From assembly GCA_009103225.1 (NCBI GenBank), contig RHPI01003491.1, positions 199,863 to 244,774 on the forward strand: DNA of 44,912 nucleotides, given 5' to 3'. The first letter of the stretch is position 1. Every line of letters begins with the position of its first letter. The stretch is from Chlorokybus atmophyticus (lineage: Eukaryota > Streptophyta > Chlorokybophyceae > Chlorokybales > Chlorokybaceae). The notes below the pieces were generated by a model. It searched no databases and had not been told where the DNA came from. It saw only the letters and a program-made list of their open reading frames with translations. A program made the position numbers and the translations under genes. Shown here one piece after another: positions 15,656 through 27,812 of the stretch.

Positions 15656-16332
15656 TGTTGCAGGCAACAGAAGCACGAAGACAAGCGCAACGTGAGGCGC
15701 AAAGCTGTAGCCTGCTTCACACTGACAATGCAGACAACCCCGCCGACGGCCTCGTCAACAACCTCCGCCAAACAGCAAAATGCCAAGTAAACCCTAATGC
15801 AGAATTTGTCCATTAGCACCTTAACAGCGCCCGTACGTTATATTACGCATGCAGCGTTGTGACGCCATGTGATCAGCGCTTCTTGAAGCTCAGAACGTTA
15901 CTTAAGTCAAGGTACGCAGTATAGCGTTCCGATTTGATAGAGTTAAGAGAATGCTGCGCATGCAGTATCTTAACTGTGCTGCTGGTCAAATGCGAGCTCA
16001 ACAAGCAGCTTGCTGACGACACTGAGCTCGCCGCCGGTGGCGGCGACAATTCCACAACTGCCACAACTGATGTGTACTGAACTCGCATTGTTGAGGAGTC
16101 GAGAATGACTGTGCACGCCAAGCGTTTGCATGTGAGGCAGCTGTGCTTTGAGGCATTGCCGACATGGGATGTAATGACCACTTCTTTGTCGTAGTGTTAG
16201 CAAGGAGTCTGCATTGTTGAACACGTTTGTCATGCAGAACGTCTTCAGGCATCCTCAGGGTGCTCAGCAGTGAGTGGTTAAGCTGCAGGCTGTACAGCCT
16301 TTTAACTGGCCAGTCTGAACCAGGCCAAGAGG
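15656..16332. other. Divergent promoter region between enolase and lectin-esterase
   Basis: This 0.7-kb region separates the 5' ends of two divergent genes. No gene or clear TATA box was recognised. Confidence 0.4.
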
Positions 16333-19300
16333 ATGGCTTGGCTGAGGCACGAGCTGCGGGTTGGTCTCATGACAATGCTGGTTTTCATGCCAGCCGCCAT
16401 CATGGTGTGGAGGACGGGCCGGCTGGCTAGGGATGAGACCGTCATGCGCGAAGCTGGCAGCGGCGTCAAGCTCAACAACACTGCTTATCTGCCCAGTGGC
16501 ACGCCTATTGCAGCCTTTGCATGCCCTGCTGATGATGGCAACGACAATGAGCTTTGGCAATGGCAAACAGCAGGTGCGCTTGTGCTTGCAATTGAACTTG
16601 GCAGCATCACAGGACACCTGGTGCATGCAAGCAACCCATTCCATGCATTGTGACTTGCACACCTATGCAAATGCTTGTTGCCATCATGCATGTGCTGTAT
16701 GCTGCATACAAGCAGACGCTGTTTTGTTTTCAGCTCAGTGGTTTGGCATGTGTTACAACTTGTTACTTACTGAACTGACGGATAATCCCCGTAACCAAGC
16801 AAATTGTAGATACCGATGGGCTGATATGCTTCCCGACGCTCAACAGGCATGGGACCAATAGTGCTTTCATCTGCTCGCAACCTGTGTGTCGGTGTTGATC
16901 CACTGAGCAGTGTTTCAACTGACGGCGTCAAGGCTTTCGTTGCACTCGTTGATTGCAGAGTCGCTCTCCAGTTCGTGCATGATCCACGAACAGGTAAGTG
17001 ACATGACACATAGGTTGAGACGCAGTGCATGATTGAGAGCATCCACCAACTGCTTGCTGGTGATTCAGGACAGGTACGAGCGCGCTGGGGTCATGCCAGG
17101 CAGGGCATGCTTTGTTTAGATGTCACTCCACCAGATGTTGCCAACCAGGTGCCATGGGGGTTCACCACGGTTGGCATAACCTCTCTATTACCTTGTGATG
17201 TTGATTGTGCCTTTGCTGTCGTCCAGGGCATGCGTGCCGTGTTGACCGAATGCGACACGTCTGCTGCATCCCAAACCTGGACGGTGCACTCGCAGCAATT
17301 GCAGACAACAATCGCACCAACACAGCTTCCTGCCGTCCGCCTTGGTAGGCAGGGTGGTGCTGGCCGCGCCAATTGCTGCCCTACTGTCACTGTTGTCAGC
17401 ATGCATGCAACTAGTCAACAGCCCAAGAATGAGCACTCCTCAAATGAAGTATTCTACAGGCACTCCAGCCACAAGATGTCTCGCTCCAAGTTTGGGACCA
17501 TGCGGTCCTGACATGTTTTGCTTGAGCAACACTCTCGGAAGCAACATGGTGCTGCAGGTACCTGTTTGCGAAGTTTCCATGTAATCAACGCACTTCACAC
17601 ACTGATTGTCATACTGGCCAGTCTACTGACATAACGTCAACCAGCGCTCCCAAAAAGCGGTCATCTGGGGCTTCAGCACACCAGGTGATGTGGTGACTGT
17701 TACGCTTGGTGGTGATGACACGGACGTGCAGGTGGCAACGTCAACAGATACAGGTGAAGGCAGTAAAGCGACTTTTACACAAGCCATTGCAGACCGCTTC
17801 GGTCCTTCTAACCAATAGCAGCATAATGTCCAGCAAGTCCTGCCTTGTTGTGACTGTCACCACAACCAGATATAGGTTCTTGGCAGGTGTCACTGAATGC
17901 ACGGCCAGCTGACCACATCCCAAGGAAACTCGTGGCACAGTCTAGGGACACTGGCAGACAGGAAGTGCTTGAGAACATCATTTTTGGAGATGTGTTCCTG
18001 TGTGGCGGCCAGGTGCGTAGATTGCTTCACTTTCTGAATGTCTCAAAGCATTCCCAACGGCTCCGCTGTGCAGAGCAACATGGGCATGACTGTAGGACAA
18101 GCCTTCGGTGCAGATGAGGAAGCGGCAGCGTCTGAGCGTTACCCAGACATTCGGCTGTTCTCCGTTGGTCAGGTGCTTGGGGTTGAAGGGTTTGTTTGTG
18201 GATTCAAGTCACAATTGAGGACAGTGTCGACACAGTTTTGTACTGCTGCATGCGTAACAAGTGCCATACATGCACGGTTACTCATGATGATTAACTGCCG
18301 TCCCCTGTGATAGCATGTGTTGATTTACACCCTCTGTCTTCTGGTATAGGGAACAGGCTTTCCAGGGACTACAGAAGAGCTTTCAATGCTGGGCACCATT
18401 GACTTGCCTTGGCAACTGCCGACCAAAGAGGCACTCACTGCGCCAGAGTGGTCCCACTTTTCCGCTGTTTGCTGGGTCAGTGCAGCAGCCCATACATGCC
18501 AGTCGCCATGAGCTTGCATGAGGTCAACTTCAGTGGCTGTGTGCTGCAATCATTTGCGCGGTATGCGAGCTAACTTGTACCACACTGCAGACCTTTGGCC
18601 GGCACCTGTACGACAACTTGAAGGTTCCTATTGGGCTTGTCAGCAGCAACTGGGGCGGTACATGCATAGAGCACTGGATGCCCGACAGTTTGAGCGACAG
18701 CTGCCGCAGCAACTCCAGTGCCAAGCCGGATACAGCGAGCAGAGTGACTGCTGTTGACAATGAAGGTGTACTTTTCAGAGCCATGATCGCGCCCTTTCTC
18801 CGCATGCGCCTGTCCGGAGTACTGTGGTACCAAGGAGAAGCAAATGGTATGGAAGCCTTGAGTGCGTGTCATAACAGACATGTACCCATCTTGTATCTTT
18901 GTCCCGCAACCCCAATGTGCCGCTTCATCTGCAATGGCATGCACTTAACCCTTTTTTTCGTGCAGTTGGCTCTGAAACAGCACATTCCTGCCCTTTGCAC
19001 GGCCCCTACATGTACCGCTGCTTGCTTCCAACCCTCATAAACAGGCGAGTTGAGTACTTTGTTTAAGTTAAGATGGAATGTTTGTTCGTTGATCAAGGGT
19101 GAGAAGGAATAGTGACGTCCCACTTCTTGCAGTTGGCGCCGGCGCTTTGAGGTGCAAGATCTGTTCTTCGGGTTTGTGCAGCTCGCTCCTTACACCAAGT
19201 ATTTGCCAGATCTAAACAATCTCACAATGCTCGCTGACATCCGAGATGCACAGGCAATGCTTCATTTTGTGTGCCGCATGCATGTGGCATATGGCACGCA

Positions 19301-19959
19301 GGTGCTGAGTGCACCTGCATCTACCCACAGGGTTATGTAGCGAGGAACAGTGATGCACGAATAGTCATGGTTACTGCGGTGGACTTGGGTGACGCTGATT
19401 CGCCATGGACGGATATACACCCTCGACCAAAGGCGCCGATCGGGCAACGGCTTGCAAGGGCTGCATTGGTAAGCCTTTTGTGCAGTGAGGCAACAATCAC
19501 TTGTCACGTATTGAACAACTTGCTGAACCGCGCATGTGTGCACAGGCACGTGTGTACAACTGGTCTATCATACATGAAGGCCCCATCTTTAAGTCAGCAT
19601 CTGCTGCACCCAACGCCGCGTTTGATGAAGAAACTATCACCATGGAGGTGAAGTTTGTCCCTAGCAGCATCGGCTCTGGCCTACAGCTGCGTTCAGCCGC
19701 CTGCCCGCAGCGCGACAATCCCCCAGGACTGTTTCCAAAGCATTGTGCGGGTTGGGAGATACAGTCGCAGGATTGTGGGTGGCACGCTGCAAGTGTTCAA
19801 GTCACCAATAACACGGCGCAGGTCTCGACCGTCATTACTAGTGACTTCACTCTGCCTGCTGTTGCTGTGCGTCATCTCTGGGGCGATTGGCCTGTGGTGT
19901 CAGTCTTCAACAAAGAGGGCTACCCTTGCTTGCCATTCAGCGCTGCAATTAGCACTTAA
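16333..19959 (+). CDS. Sialate O-acetylesterase-like protein with N-terminal beta-trefoil (ricin-B-type) lectin domain
   Basis: Fourteen exons: 16333-16573, 16847-16993, 17069-17148, 17227-17344, 17460-17557, 17645-17753, 17876-18012, 18074-18172, 18350-18475, 18591-18846, 18966-19044, 19133-19268, 19331-19468, 19546-19959. They give about 725 residues. A hydrophobic segment near residues 9-26 may be a signal or anchor. Residues about 45-200 carry beta-trefoil sugar-binding repeats with Q-x-W-like ends (NELWQWQ, SQTWTV) and CVGVD/CLDV strands. The rest follows the SGNH-type SIAE family: MVLQ, AVIWGFSTPGDVVTVTLG, GDVFLCGGQSNM with the catalytic Ser, WSHFSAVCW, PIGLVSSNWGGTCIEHW, GVLWYQGEAN, SWRRRF, and a D-x-H dyad near TDIHPRPK. 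Such enzymes remove acetyl groups from sialic acids or other sugars. The intron after 19044 is GC-AG. The 3' end of exon 12 is uncertain: 19268, 19299 or a GC donor at 19251 all keep frame. The start is the least sure part. Confidence 0.82.
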
Positions 19960-21110
19960 GGAGGTCATGCGCCCAGCATAAACTGCCAAGTTGGCAGTGC
20001 CAGTATCGATGGTACTCGGTTGAATAAAGCATAGATAGCGGATGGTTCTTCCAACTTTGCTTAATGTATACTTCGCAAGTTTCCAGCCAGGTTGTCAGCT
20101 TAATTGTAGTCCCATGTGGAGTATACGATTGGATACGCCATGTAGTTTGAAATGAACATACGAGGGTGTAGGGGAGGGAGGGGGAATAACTGCAACTGCG
20201 ATGCATGCAAGTCTAACAGGGGGGCAGTAGTGATAAAGGTAGGGGTAGTAGGTAGATAGCGCGCAAGCGCATGCCTGAGCCCGGTGGTCAAGTTGGTGAG
20301 TGCGAATTATGTGATAGTGGCATGGCGTGTGCACGTAGATTTGCATCTACGAGTCGTACTTTGCATCTTTTGTATACTGGACAGCAACCAACACTGAGCA
20401 AGTGACCCAACAGCGATTGTTAGATCTGATAGGTGCATGTGGTTCGGCGAGTGCAGGGCGGTGAATGACTACCTGGTGCGCGTGCGCACGTGCCTGCATG
20501 TGTGGGTGTAGGTGTGAGAGGATGCCTGTGTGCGAGGGTGTGCGTGAATGACAGCCTGTGTTGGTGGCAGTGTGTGCGTGCGTGTAGCAATGTGACCAGC
20601 TTGATAGAACTGGAAACTTTATACATGTCCATTGGTACATACAGAAGTGATTTCACTGTTATATTGTGTTCACTAACTGTTGACAACGCACGCAGTAGTG
20701 CGGTACTGACCAATAGCTGGATATACAATCGTGTCCTTACCTCAATCATCAAGCACATTAGAAACAACAAAGTTTGTAGAATTAAGCATGAGGGCTTTTG
20801 CTCATCAGGCACCCCATCACGAGCAAGCTAGCCAGACTGGGTGCACCAATGTCTTATGACAAAGCAATCAATGATCTTTTGACAGTCAGCAACTGTTCAG
20901 ACCATCTCGAGCTAACTACACGCGTGCAACTGCACCAAGACATAAGTCCGATGGTTTGTAGGGTCTATATTATTACTCATCAACCTCACATGTGCTTACA
21001 GTGTTTGTCCAGTGGCACTAGCACTACACCACCTCGTTACAAAAATGCAAAACGAGGCTGCCTATGTGCAACAACTGATCCTAAGCAACGGTGTATTTCT
21101 GCGCTGTCTT
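19960..21110. other. Convergent intergenic region, no gene recognised
   Basis: This lies between the 3' ends of the esterase and carbonic anhydrase genes. It contains GT-rich simple sequence around 20485-20585. Open frames are short and unlike any family. Confidence 0.5.
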
Positions 21111-22775
21111 TTAGGCGTGGCTGAAAGCGTACTTGGGGGAGAAGTTCCTCTGCACCGGGCGCGCGTTGTTGTTGTGAATGTTCTTAAACCACAGGATCTG
21201 CTCGGCTGTGGCGCTGTAAGGCTTGTTCTTCTGCACATGCCTGTTGGATATAATGCCACAAAAATGAGTTCTGTGCTCTAGCAACAGAGTAGACAACCAT
21301 CGCTCAACCACCAACCCACACTGATGTACCCCACATTACACCCCCTGCCCTGGTGCATGCTAAACTCTGCAACCTGCATTGATGTGTAAGCACCCATACT
21401 AATGCTCACCACGTGACGTATTCGCAGCAGGGAGGAGTGGTGAGCGAGCCCTTGTAAGTGAAGTACTCAGTTGGGACGGGGATGAGCGACAGGTCAACGC
21501 CTTCACCATTCTTCACAATGAACTCCTACACAGTGCAAACATTCATGGAGTCAGGTACACAGAACCACCACTGTGACCATTACCACTACCACTGACATTC
21601 ACCGCTCATCATTTCTACAGGCAAATCTATCAATACTAGTCAACAAGTTGGTTGCTATTGCAAGTTCAGGTGGCCTGTTGTGAGATGTAACGTACAGGAC
21701 ATGGTGGTTATGTGCATGCATGACAGTGTATACCTTCAGGAAGGGGTTCTCCGTGTAGCCAAGTTTGAAGAAGACTGCTATGACGGAGAGTGAGGCGGGG
21801 TCCTTTGAGGTGACCTGTGGGAGAAATGCATGCGAAGTGTGAGTGGCAGGTGAAGGCGAGAGTTATCTGGGTTCGAAGGGCAAGAGGACTCTTGCAATGG
21901 GCTTACTGTGTGCATCTCCAGGTCGGCAGCTTCTGCGCACTTGGGACCAACGATGTGCTCTGACACACGCAGTTCAAGATCAGTTCTATTGACAACAACT
22001 TACACGACATATATGGGCACACAGCACACATGTACACACAGCTACGTACCTGCTGGGCTGTGGAAGTGGGTCTGTGCGATGTTATAGACATCCGTGCCCA
22101 AAGAACCGCCGGTGAAGGTACCCCCTGACAAGTTGCACATCCGCATGTCAGTTTAACAAAGTCGGAGACGATCACAACCACATCCATGGCAACCACATCC
22201 ATCGTTCATGGCAAAAAGGGATTGCTGCGGGCACACATACCAACAAAGATCTCGACGGTTTTTCCTGGCGGAGCCAAGTGCGTGATGCCCTGGTACTGCA
22301 CATTCAGGGGCTTGAGGCCCAAGCGGCGGGGAGCCTCCTTCACTTTGTCCGTGAGGCGCACAGGACTCTGCCAGACAGCCATCGAGTTAGCATGAGCACA
22401 CTTGCAACACACACACACATTGGTGTGACTCCCATGCAAAGGCACTGCTGCTCACCTGGAAGTAGCCTCCGCACTGGGTGGGAGGCTGCAGGTTCTTCCA
22501 CTCCGAGGGCCCAGGGACTGCCATGCAACAGGTTGATGTTAGTAGTTGCAAGCATCAAGCAACGTTGCATGTTGTTGTACCACTTGGAGCACACAATGCA
22601 CCTCACCTCCATCACCGTTGTCTGTCCAGTCCCACGTGTACACAATGGACGCATTGACGCCGTTGTTGCAGCCGCCAACCTCGCATGCAGCGACAGCGAG
22701 CTGCAGCACGAGGAGGAGGGAGACACCAACCAGAAGCAGTGGGCGGATGGCGGACGACGACGAGGATGACGCCAT
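21111..22775 (-). CDS. Alpha-type carbonic anhydrase, secreted or lumenal
   Basis: Eight exons, 5' to 3': 22775-22607, 22517-22456, 22367-22241, 22124-22050, 21959-21907, 21814-21734, 21525-21410, 21240-21111. All are phase-consistent and give 270 residues, typical for the family. The enzyme interconverts CO2 and bicarbonate with a zinc ion held by three His. Seen here are a signal peptide (PLLLVGVSLLLVLQLAVAA), the YTWDW and GPSEWKNL start, CGGYFQSPV (family C-G..QSP), the zinc ligands in THFHSPAEH (about H139, H141) and LEMHTV (about H161), and the YKGSLTTPPC signature. The location is therefore outside the cytosol: periplasmic, extracellular or an organelle lumen. It could serve a carbon-concentrating mechanism; that is inference. 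Another in-frame ATG at 22886 lies upstream of the likely transcription start, so I prefer 22775. Confidence 0.94.
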
Positions 22776-22887
22776 GGAGATGGATGGCAATGACACCACC
22801 AACAACAACACACACAACAACAACCTTTGCACAAACACACACTTGCAGTGCAACTTCCAGTGATGATGCACAGTAGCTGCCGACATG

Positions 22888-22896
22888 TTATATATA
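22888..22896 (-). promoter_or_regulatory. TATA box of the carbonic anhydrase gene
   Basis: The minus strand reads TATATATAA, about 113 bp upstream of the chosen ATG at 22775. Transcription starting 25-30 bp downstream would leave the ATG at 22886 outside the mRNA. Confidence 0.5.
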
Positions 22897-23855
22897 CCAG
22901 CACCGGTGCCCGGTTAGTTTTGCCGCAGATGGATGGCCGTCGGTTAACCAAGCAGCCGGTGGCGGAAAGGATACATGCATCGGTGTGACCGAGTTGCACA
23001 CCGAGTCATATCGTAGTGATCAGTACATGTGCCGGTCAAATGCCGGTATTTTGTACAATAGCTTTCCGCGTTGACGCGTACGTACAGTGTGATGACAGCA
23101 AAGGATAAAGGTCAGGCTGCGCAAGTTTTGCGCGTCATCGCACCGTACATCCTCCTCCTGGCCTTATCTCAGGTCCGCGCAAAAACACAAACTCGAATCA
23201 ATTCGTTCCCTTGTACTTTTGCGCGTACGACAGGCACTGCAGCCGTAGATCGCAGCAGAAGAATGGAATCGACGGAGCGTAGGACGTTCGTACACCGATG
23301 TACAGTTTTGGACGGATACGAGCCACAAGTCGCGCATAACATACCAATAGGGTTTATACATTTTTGTCGCGAAGGCTGGAGACTGTCCCTACCAGCCGCA
23401 CTGTACTACGGACGAAGGGACAAGTAGGGGATGGAGGCCTGCTTCACGTTACGGAGTTCGTATCGAAAGCGATCGCGGAGTCAGCCTCTGAGACCGACCG
23501 ACCAGCTGCGACAGCTCGGATGTAGGTGGATATAGGCCTAGCCCTGCCTCAGGCAAAGAGCAGGCTGCCTATTGCTGCGCAGCTACCTCACGTTGAGGCC
23601 CTATCTCATCCAGACTTGTTTGAGCCTCAAGTATGGTCAAGTCTGGCACTTCTGGACCTAGAACTTGTTGCCAATCAGTAGTAGGTGGCCTAGCGCTGGC
23701 AGTACGGAGCATGGCGGCGTCAAGTTTCCGCTGTAGAAAATGCACTTTGAACTATGCACAAAGCCTATTTTTAATGAAAACTAAACCTATTCGATGACTT
23801 ATGTGGTGCATGTGGTGCATGATGTGAGCCCCGACAGCGCGGGGAGCAGGGGCGG
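22897..23855. other. Intergenic DNA left of the gap, no gene recognised
   Basis: A 118-codon plus-strand open frame at 23071-23427 has no recognisable domain and no supporting splice context, so it is not called. The rest shows only short frames up to the gap. Confidence 0.4.
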
Positions 23856-23980
23856 NNNNNNNNNNNNNNNNNNNNNNNNNNNNNNNNNNNNNNNNNNNNN
23901 NNNNNNNNNNNNNNNNNNNNNNNNNNNNNNNNNNNNNNNNNNNNNNNNNNNNNNNNNNNNGGGGGGGGGGGGGGGGGGGG
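23856..23980. other. Assembly gap with adjoining poly-G
   Basis: There are 105 N bases at 23856-23960 followed by exactly 20 G at 23961-23980. The poly-G is probably a sequencing artefact at a contig end. The order and distance across it depend on scaffolding. Base composition changes sharply here. Confidence 0.97.
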
Positions 23981-24776
23981 CGCCTGCTGATAAACATTAC
24001 CTTACGAGCAAACAGAGGTGAAGACGCAATACAAATACCACAACTTGCAATACTTTATCTTAAAATTTATTTATTCACATATATAATTTAAGATGCTTAA
24101 TCGAACTTTGCGCAAACTTATTGTTACGCTATCAAAAGTTTCGTGACCGTTGCGATCAAGCATGTTGAAGCCTGGAATATTGCTTTATGTAACGGCTTTT
24201 GTCAAGTATTTACGAGTTATATACATTTTGCTTTATAAACATCATCAATGATGACTCATTGGATGGTCTAACGAAGCAATGTTTTGCATTGTGCTTGGCA
24301 AGTTGTAGTATAATGTACATAATTTGCTTTCGCACAACACAACACGTATATATATATATATATATATATATATTACATATATGTACATATATGTATATAT
24401 GTACATATATGTATGATTAGCCATATACGAACATACACCTCATTGCATACTTTGTATACATGAGCAAAAGTCCCACAAATGTAACATATTACGTTATATA
24501 GTACGAGATGGGGCATACAAGCTATGTTGCTCCTTTTATGGCACCGATTTTTGCTGTCATACCCGAGGCCTAGTGGTTGGAGTGCCGTGTCCCAACATCT
24601 GTGTCCATATGGTTTAAACACATTTGTGCGGGTTCATCGGTGAGTGCGTGCGTGAGTGGATGTATGGTTAAGTGATGTGCAATTGCAAACGTAATACTGA
24701 TCGCCGCGCTTGGGGGTCAATATAAAGTGCTTCCGAAGTGCTGGCCAAAAACCGAATATATATATATATGTGTGTG

Positions 24777-24821
<45 letters not shown>

Positions 24822-26570
24822 TATGTCACATAATTTATTTGCATATCATACGTACCCATTACATATTACGTATTGTTCTGTGAGAACTTCTCGTACGTCA
24901 TATACCAAAATGACAGGAACTGTTCATGCCATGGCCCGTTGTGGCATTTAATTTTTTCCATGCGCTTGACGCCACAATGCAATGTGGTCGACGCTATCCA
25001 ATAATTGTAAGGCAATTTACGTTCATAATAATTTATTATGTTTAATTTTAACCTGTTGTATTATCAAGTTTGACACGAACAGTTTGTAATATGGTATATT
25101 ACACCATGTACATTTCGTCCAAAAACTAATAACGAAAAGCCTCGGAACCAAAGTTCAACCATACTTCCAATGCCATTTTTTCTGCAAAATCAATCCATTG
25201 GCTTATAACCCGAAACATGAAAAAATGAAGTGGAAAGTAACTCTCAGGCAAGTGCTTTGGGCGAAATGTGTGTGTTTGCACAAAATAAAATACATATAGC
25301 AATAACTTGTACATGTATAACATTGATAACATCGTCAAATATTAACGATATGATGCATACGGTATGGCAATATAATTTGTAAGTTAAGTTAACTGTATGC
25401 ATTCAGTAATATAACAAAATATGGGGTACATGGCAGGTTTCACAGTTTCAAGTTTACAGTGTTACGTGCATAATACATGTACCAAAGAGTTTGGACCGAA
25501 GCAACAACAAGTTATCACTAAAACAACACTTTACAATACTCGCAGTGTACGCGGCGCAACCTTAAGGGCTCTGTCGACTAGTGCTGTGCTCTTGGTGCAT
25601 ATAGCGAAAGCTGGCAAAACCCTGGCGAAAATTTTACAATGTTTTACATACACAAAAGTTGCAGCCAGCAGCTTGCACATTATTTGCGTTGCAATGCAGC
25701 CCTTGTAAAGCAATTATAAACTCACACTTTTTATGGACATACATTATAAGTCCAGATAAGGGTAAATGACATATGTTTTCATTAAACGAATAATAGCATA
25801 GTATTTCATTTAATTATGCCATTTACCCCCCACATTTCACGCGTATAGAGTTTATTCGGCTGTTGACCATGTTTGATGACGCAGTAACTATAGCGTGTAA
25901 TCAATTAGCGTTACATGGTAAAGTGGATTAGTTAGAACGAGGGTGAGTAGTGGCGGCATGTCTTTGGGGCCTGCCCCGACCTCGTACCCCTAAAAACGCG
26001 GCCGTTTTGACCACTAACTGTGCTGCAATTGCATCAAATCGCTAGCAATTTTGGGTCACCGTTAGCTAGCAGTTGCCGCCGAGATGGTTTTCAGTATCTT
26101 TTATGCATCTCTGCAATGATTGGCCAATTTTCTGCATTTTTGAGCAACGGCTGTTGTCACCGTTGCGATCCCATTTGATCAAATTCATGTGTGACCAAAT
26201 GGTGGCCTAACGATGCAATTTTTCGTTTAGTTGAAACTTAACGTTAAGGTAATTTAGGTTAGCATTTTTTTAATGATTGTAACCTTAACATTACTCACTG
26301 AAATCCTTAGCATACCGTGGCATAAACGTTACGATTACTATTATGCTTTTTAACGCTTAATTGCAGGTTGCTAGCCATCTTGCAACAGATGTGCTTCATT
26401 TTGCAACACATCAGCAATATCACCATGTATCATTGTATCTCCATACTTATCAATACACATAAACATGATCAATATGCAGCAGCAAGCGGCCACGTATGCA
26501 GTATTGTGCTTAATTTTAAAATTTCTTCTCTCTCTTCTCTGGCATGCGTTTAAACAATTGAATGTGCTTT
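23981..26570. other. AT-rich, gene-poor block
   Basis: The sequence is clearly richer in A and T than the flanking gene-bearing DNA. It has (TA)n at 24347-24373, interleaved ATATGTAC repeats to about 24417, and (TG)n at 24787-24819. No open frame resembles a known family. A segment at about 24545-24645 has weak tRNA-like A and B box sequences. Confidence 0.6.
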
Positions 26571-26735
26571 GGACGGCCAGGATCGTTTAGGCAGATCGAA
26601 CGGTGTAACGCCTGTACTCGCCGCCTAGCCAATGAGAAGCCGGGCCGCACATACTGCCGCGCAGCCCGGCAGTCGCGGGTGCCGTGTAATGGCCCGATCA
26701 ACAGCCGCACCATTTCATCTCCGCACGTCACGTGG
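26571..26735. repeat. GC-rich dispersed repeat island, copy 1
   Basis: It shares with 27187-27383 the order GGACGG.C, CCGCCTAG.CAATGAGA, a CAGCCCGGCAGTCGCGGGTG core and a CAGCCGCACC end. It stands out as a GC-rich patch in AT-rich DNA. Confidence 0.75.
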
Positions 26736-27186
26736 CAGAAACGTTAATACTTAATGTATTGTCTTGATACATGTGGGACATGTTCAGATCATATAAGCCA
26801 TGTGAAACTATGAATGTATCATGTATAAACGATTGCATGTATCGAACATATCATGCATACATGCCTATATACATAATATGCTATGATTATAGTATTATAC
26901 GCATATAATGTGTTTATTGCTATGCATTGCTATAATACATGTGCATATCTTGTCAATTATATATAGTGTAATATATTATATGTATAATATAAAAATACTC
27001 ATATATAAGTGCGTATATATCATGTATAGTTTGCACTTATGATACATATACACATTTAGATTATTATTCATTACAATGCATAATACTATATGTAGTCACA
27101 ATTGCATATAGCTATTAAGATCATCATATAAAGTATATATCATTCGCATACATTGTGAGCAGTTGCAAGAAATGGGGACGAGCTCT

Positions 27187-27383
27187 GGACGGTCGAGACT
27201 TGTTTTGATAGATCGGCCGATAGCTAATTATTGCCGCCTAGGCAATGAGAGGCAGGCGGGCCGCGCAGCCCGGCAGTCGCGGGTGCCGTTTGTCACACGG
27301 CCGTCGTGCGTGGTGCGCGTGTGATGTGTCTTGCCCTAATGCCGGCCGGCCCAATCACACGCCCAATCAGCCGCACCGCTAGT
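27187..27383. repeat. GC-rich dispersed repeat island, copy 2
   Basis: This is the diverged second copy of the 26571-26735 island, same orientation, with about 50 extra bases near 27300-27350. The 450 bp between the copies is extremely AT-rich with many TATA-like words. Confidence 0.75.
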
Positions 27384-27651
27384 TGGTATGTGAGTATATT
27401 TAAATATATCATATTGTATTACGTCGGTATGTCTGCATGTATGAAAGGCCGCGCACATGAACATGTTTAATGTGCTTACATGCGTGAGATTACCGCTAGA
27501 AGCTGCACTTTATAACGCGGTTTTGGCGGGAAAGGCGGGGTTTCGCCAACCACCAGCATCGGGGGCCTCTGGTGCAACATGGCGAAACCGCAATGCTGCA
27601 CCGCGTACACTGAGTACACCTCACAACCCACAGCCCGTTGGTATAAGCGTA

Positions 27652-27671
27652 CAGTCTACCCCCGCTAAGAG
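27652..27671 (+). repeat. Left terminal inverted repeat
   Basis: It begins CAGTCTACCCCCGC and is preceded by TA at 27650-27651. AAGAGCATA motifs follow at 27667, 27729 and 27755, with an inverted one at 27696-27704. Confidence 0.75.
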
Positions 27672-27812
27672 CATACTGTTTATCCTCAGCCATCTTATGC
27701 TCTTGGCGGGGTTATTCTCTAAGCGTTGAAGAGCATAATATGCTATTGACTGCCAAGAGCATAAATATGCTACTAGCGGGGTTTTGTGTATAATACCTTT
27801 TATGCTCACTGC

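Noticed and set aside
16264-17402. Minus-strand frames opposite the lectin domain
   Set aside because: Plus-strand exons join in phase and show Q-x-W repeats; the minus frames are antisense shadows.
22776-22886. Upstream in-frame ATG at 22886 as the carbonic anhydrase start
   Set aside because: It lies only a few bases from a TATA box and would add a second hydrophobic segment before a good signal peptide.
23071-23427. 118-codon open frame
   Set aside because: No domain, no splice context, and no similar sequence recognised.
23961-23980. Run of 20 G as a biological G-quadruplex or switch
   Set aside because: It abuts the N gap exactly and is most likely a sequencing or assembly artefact.
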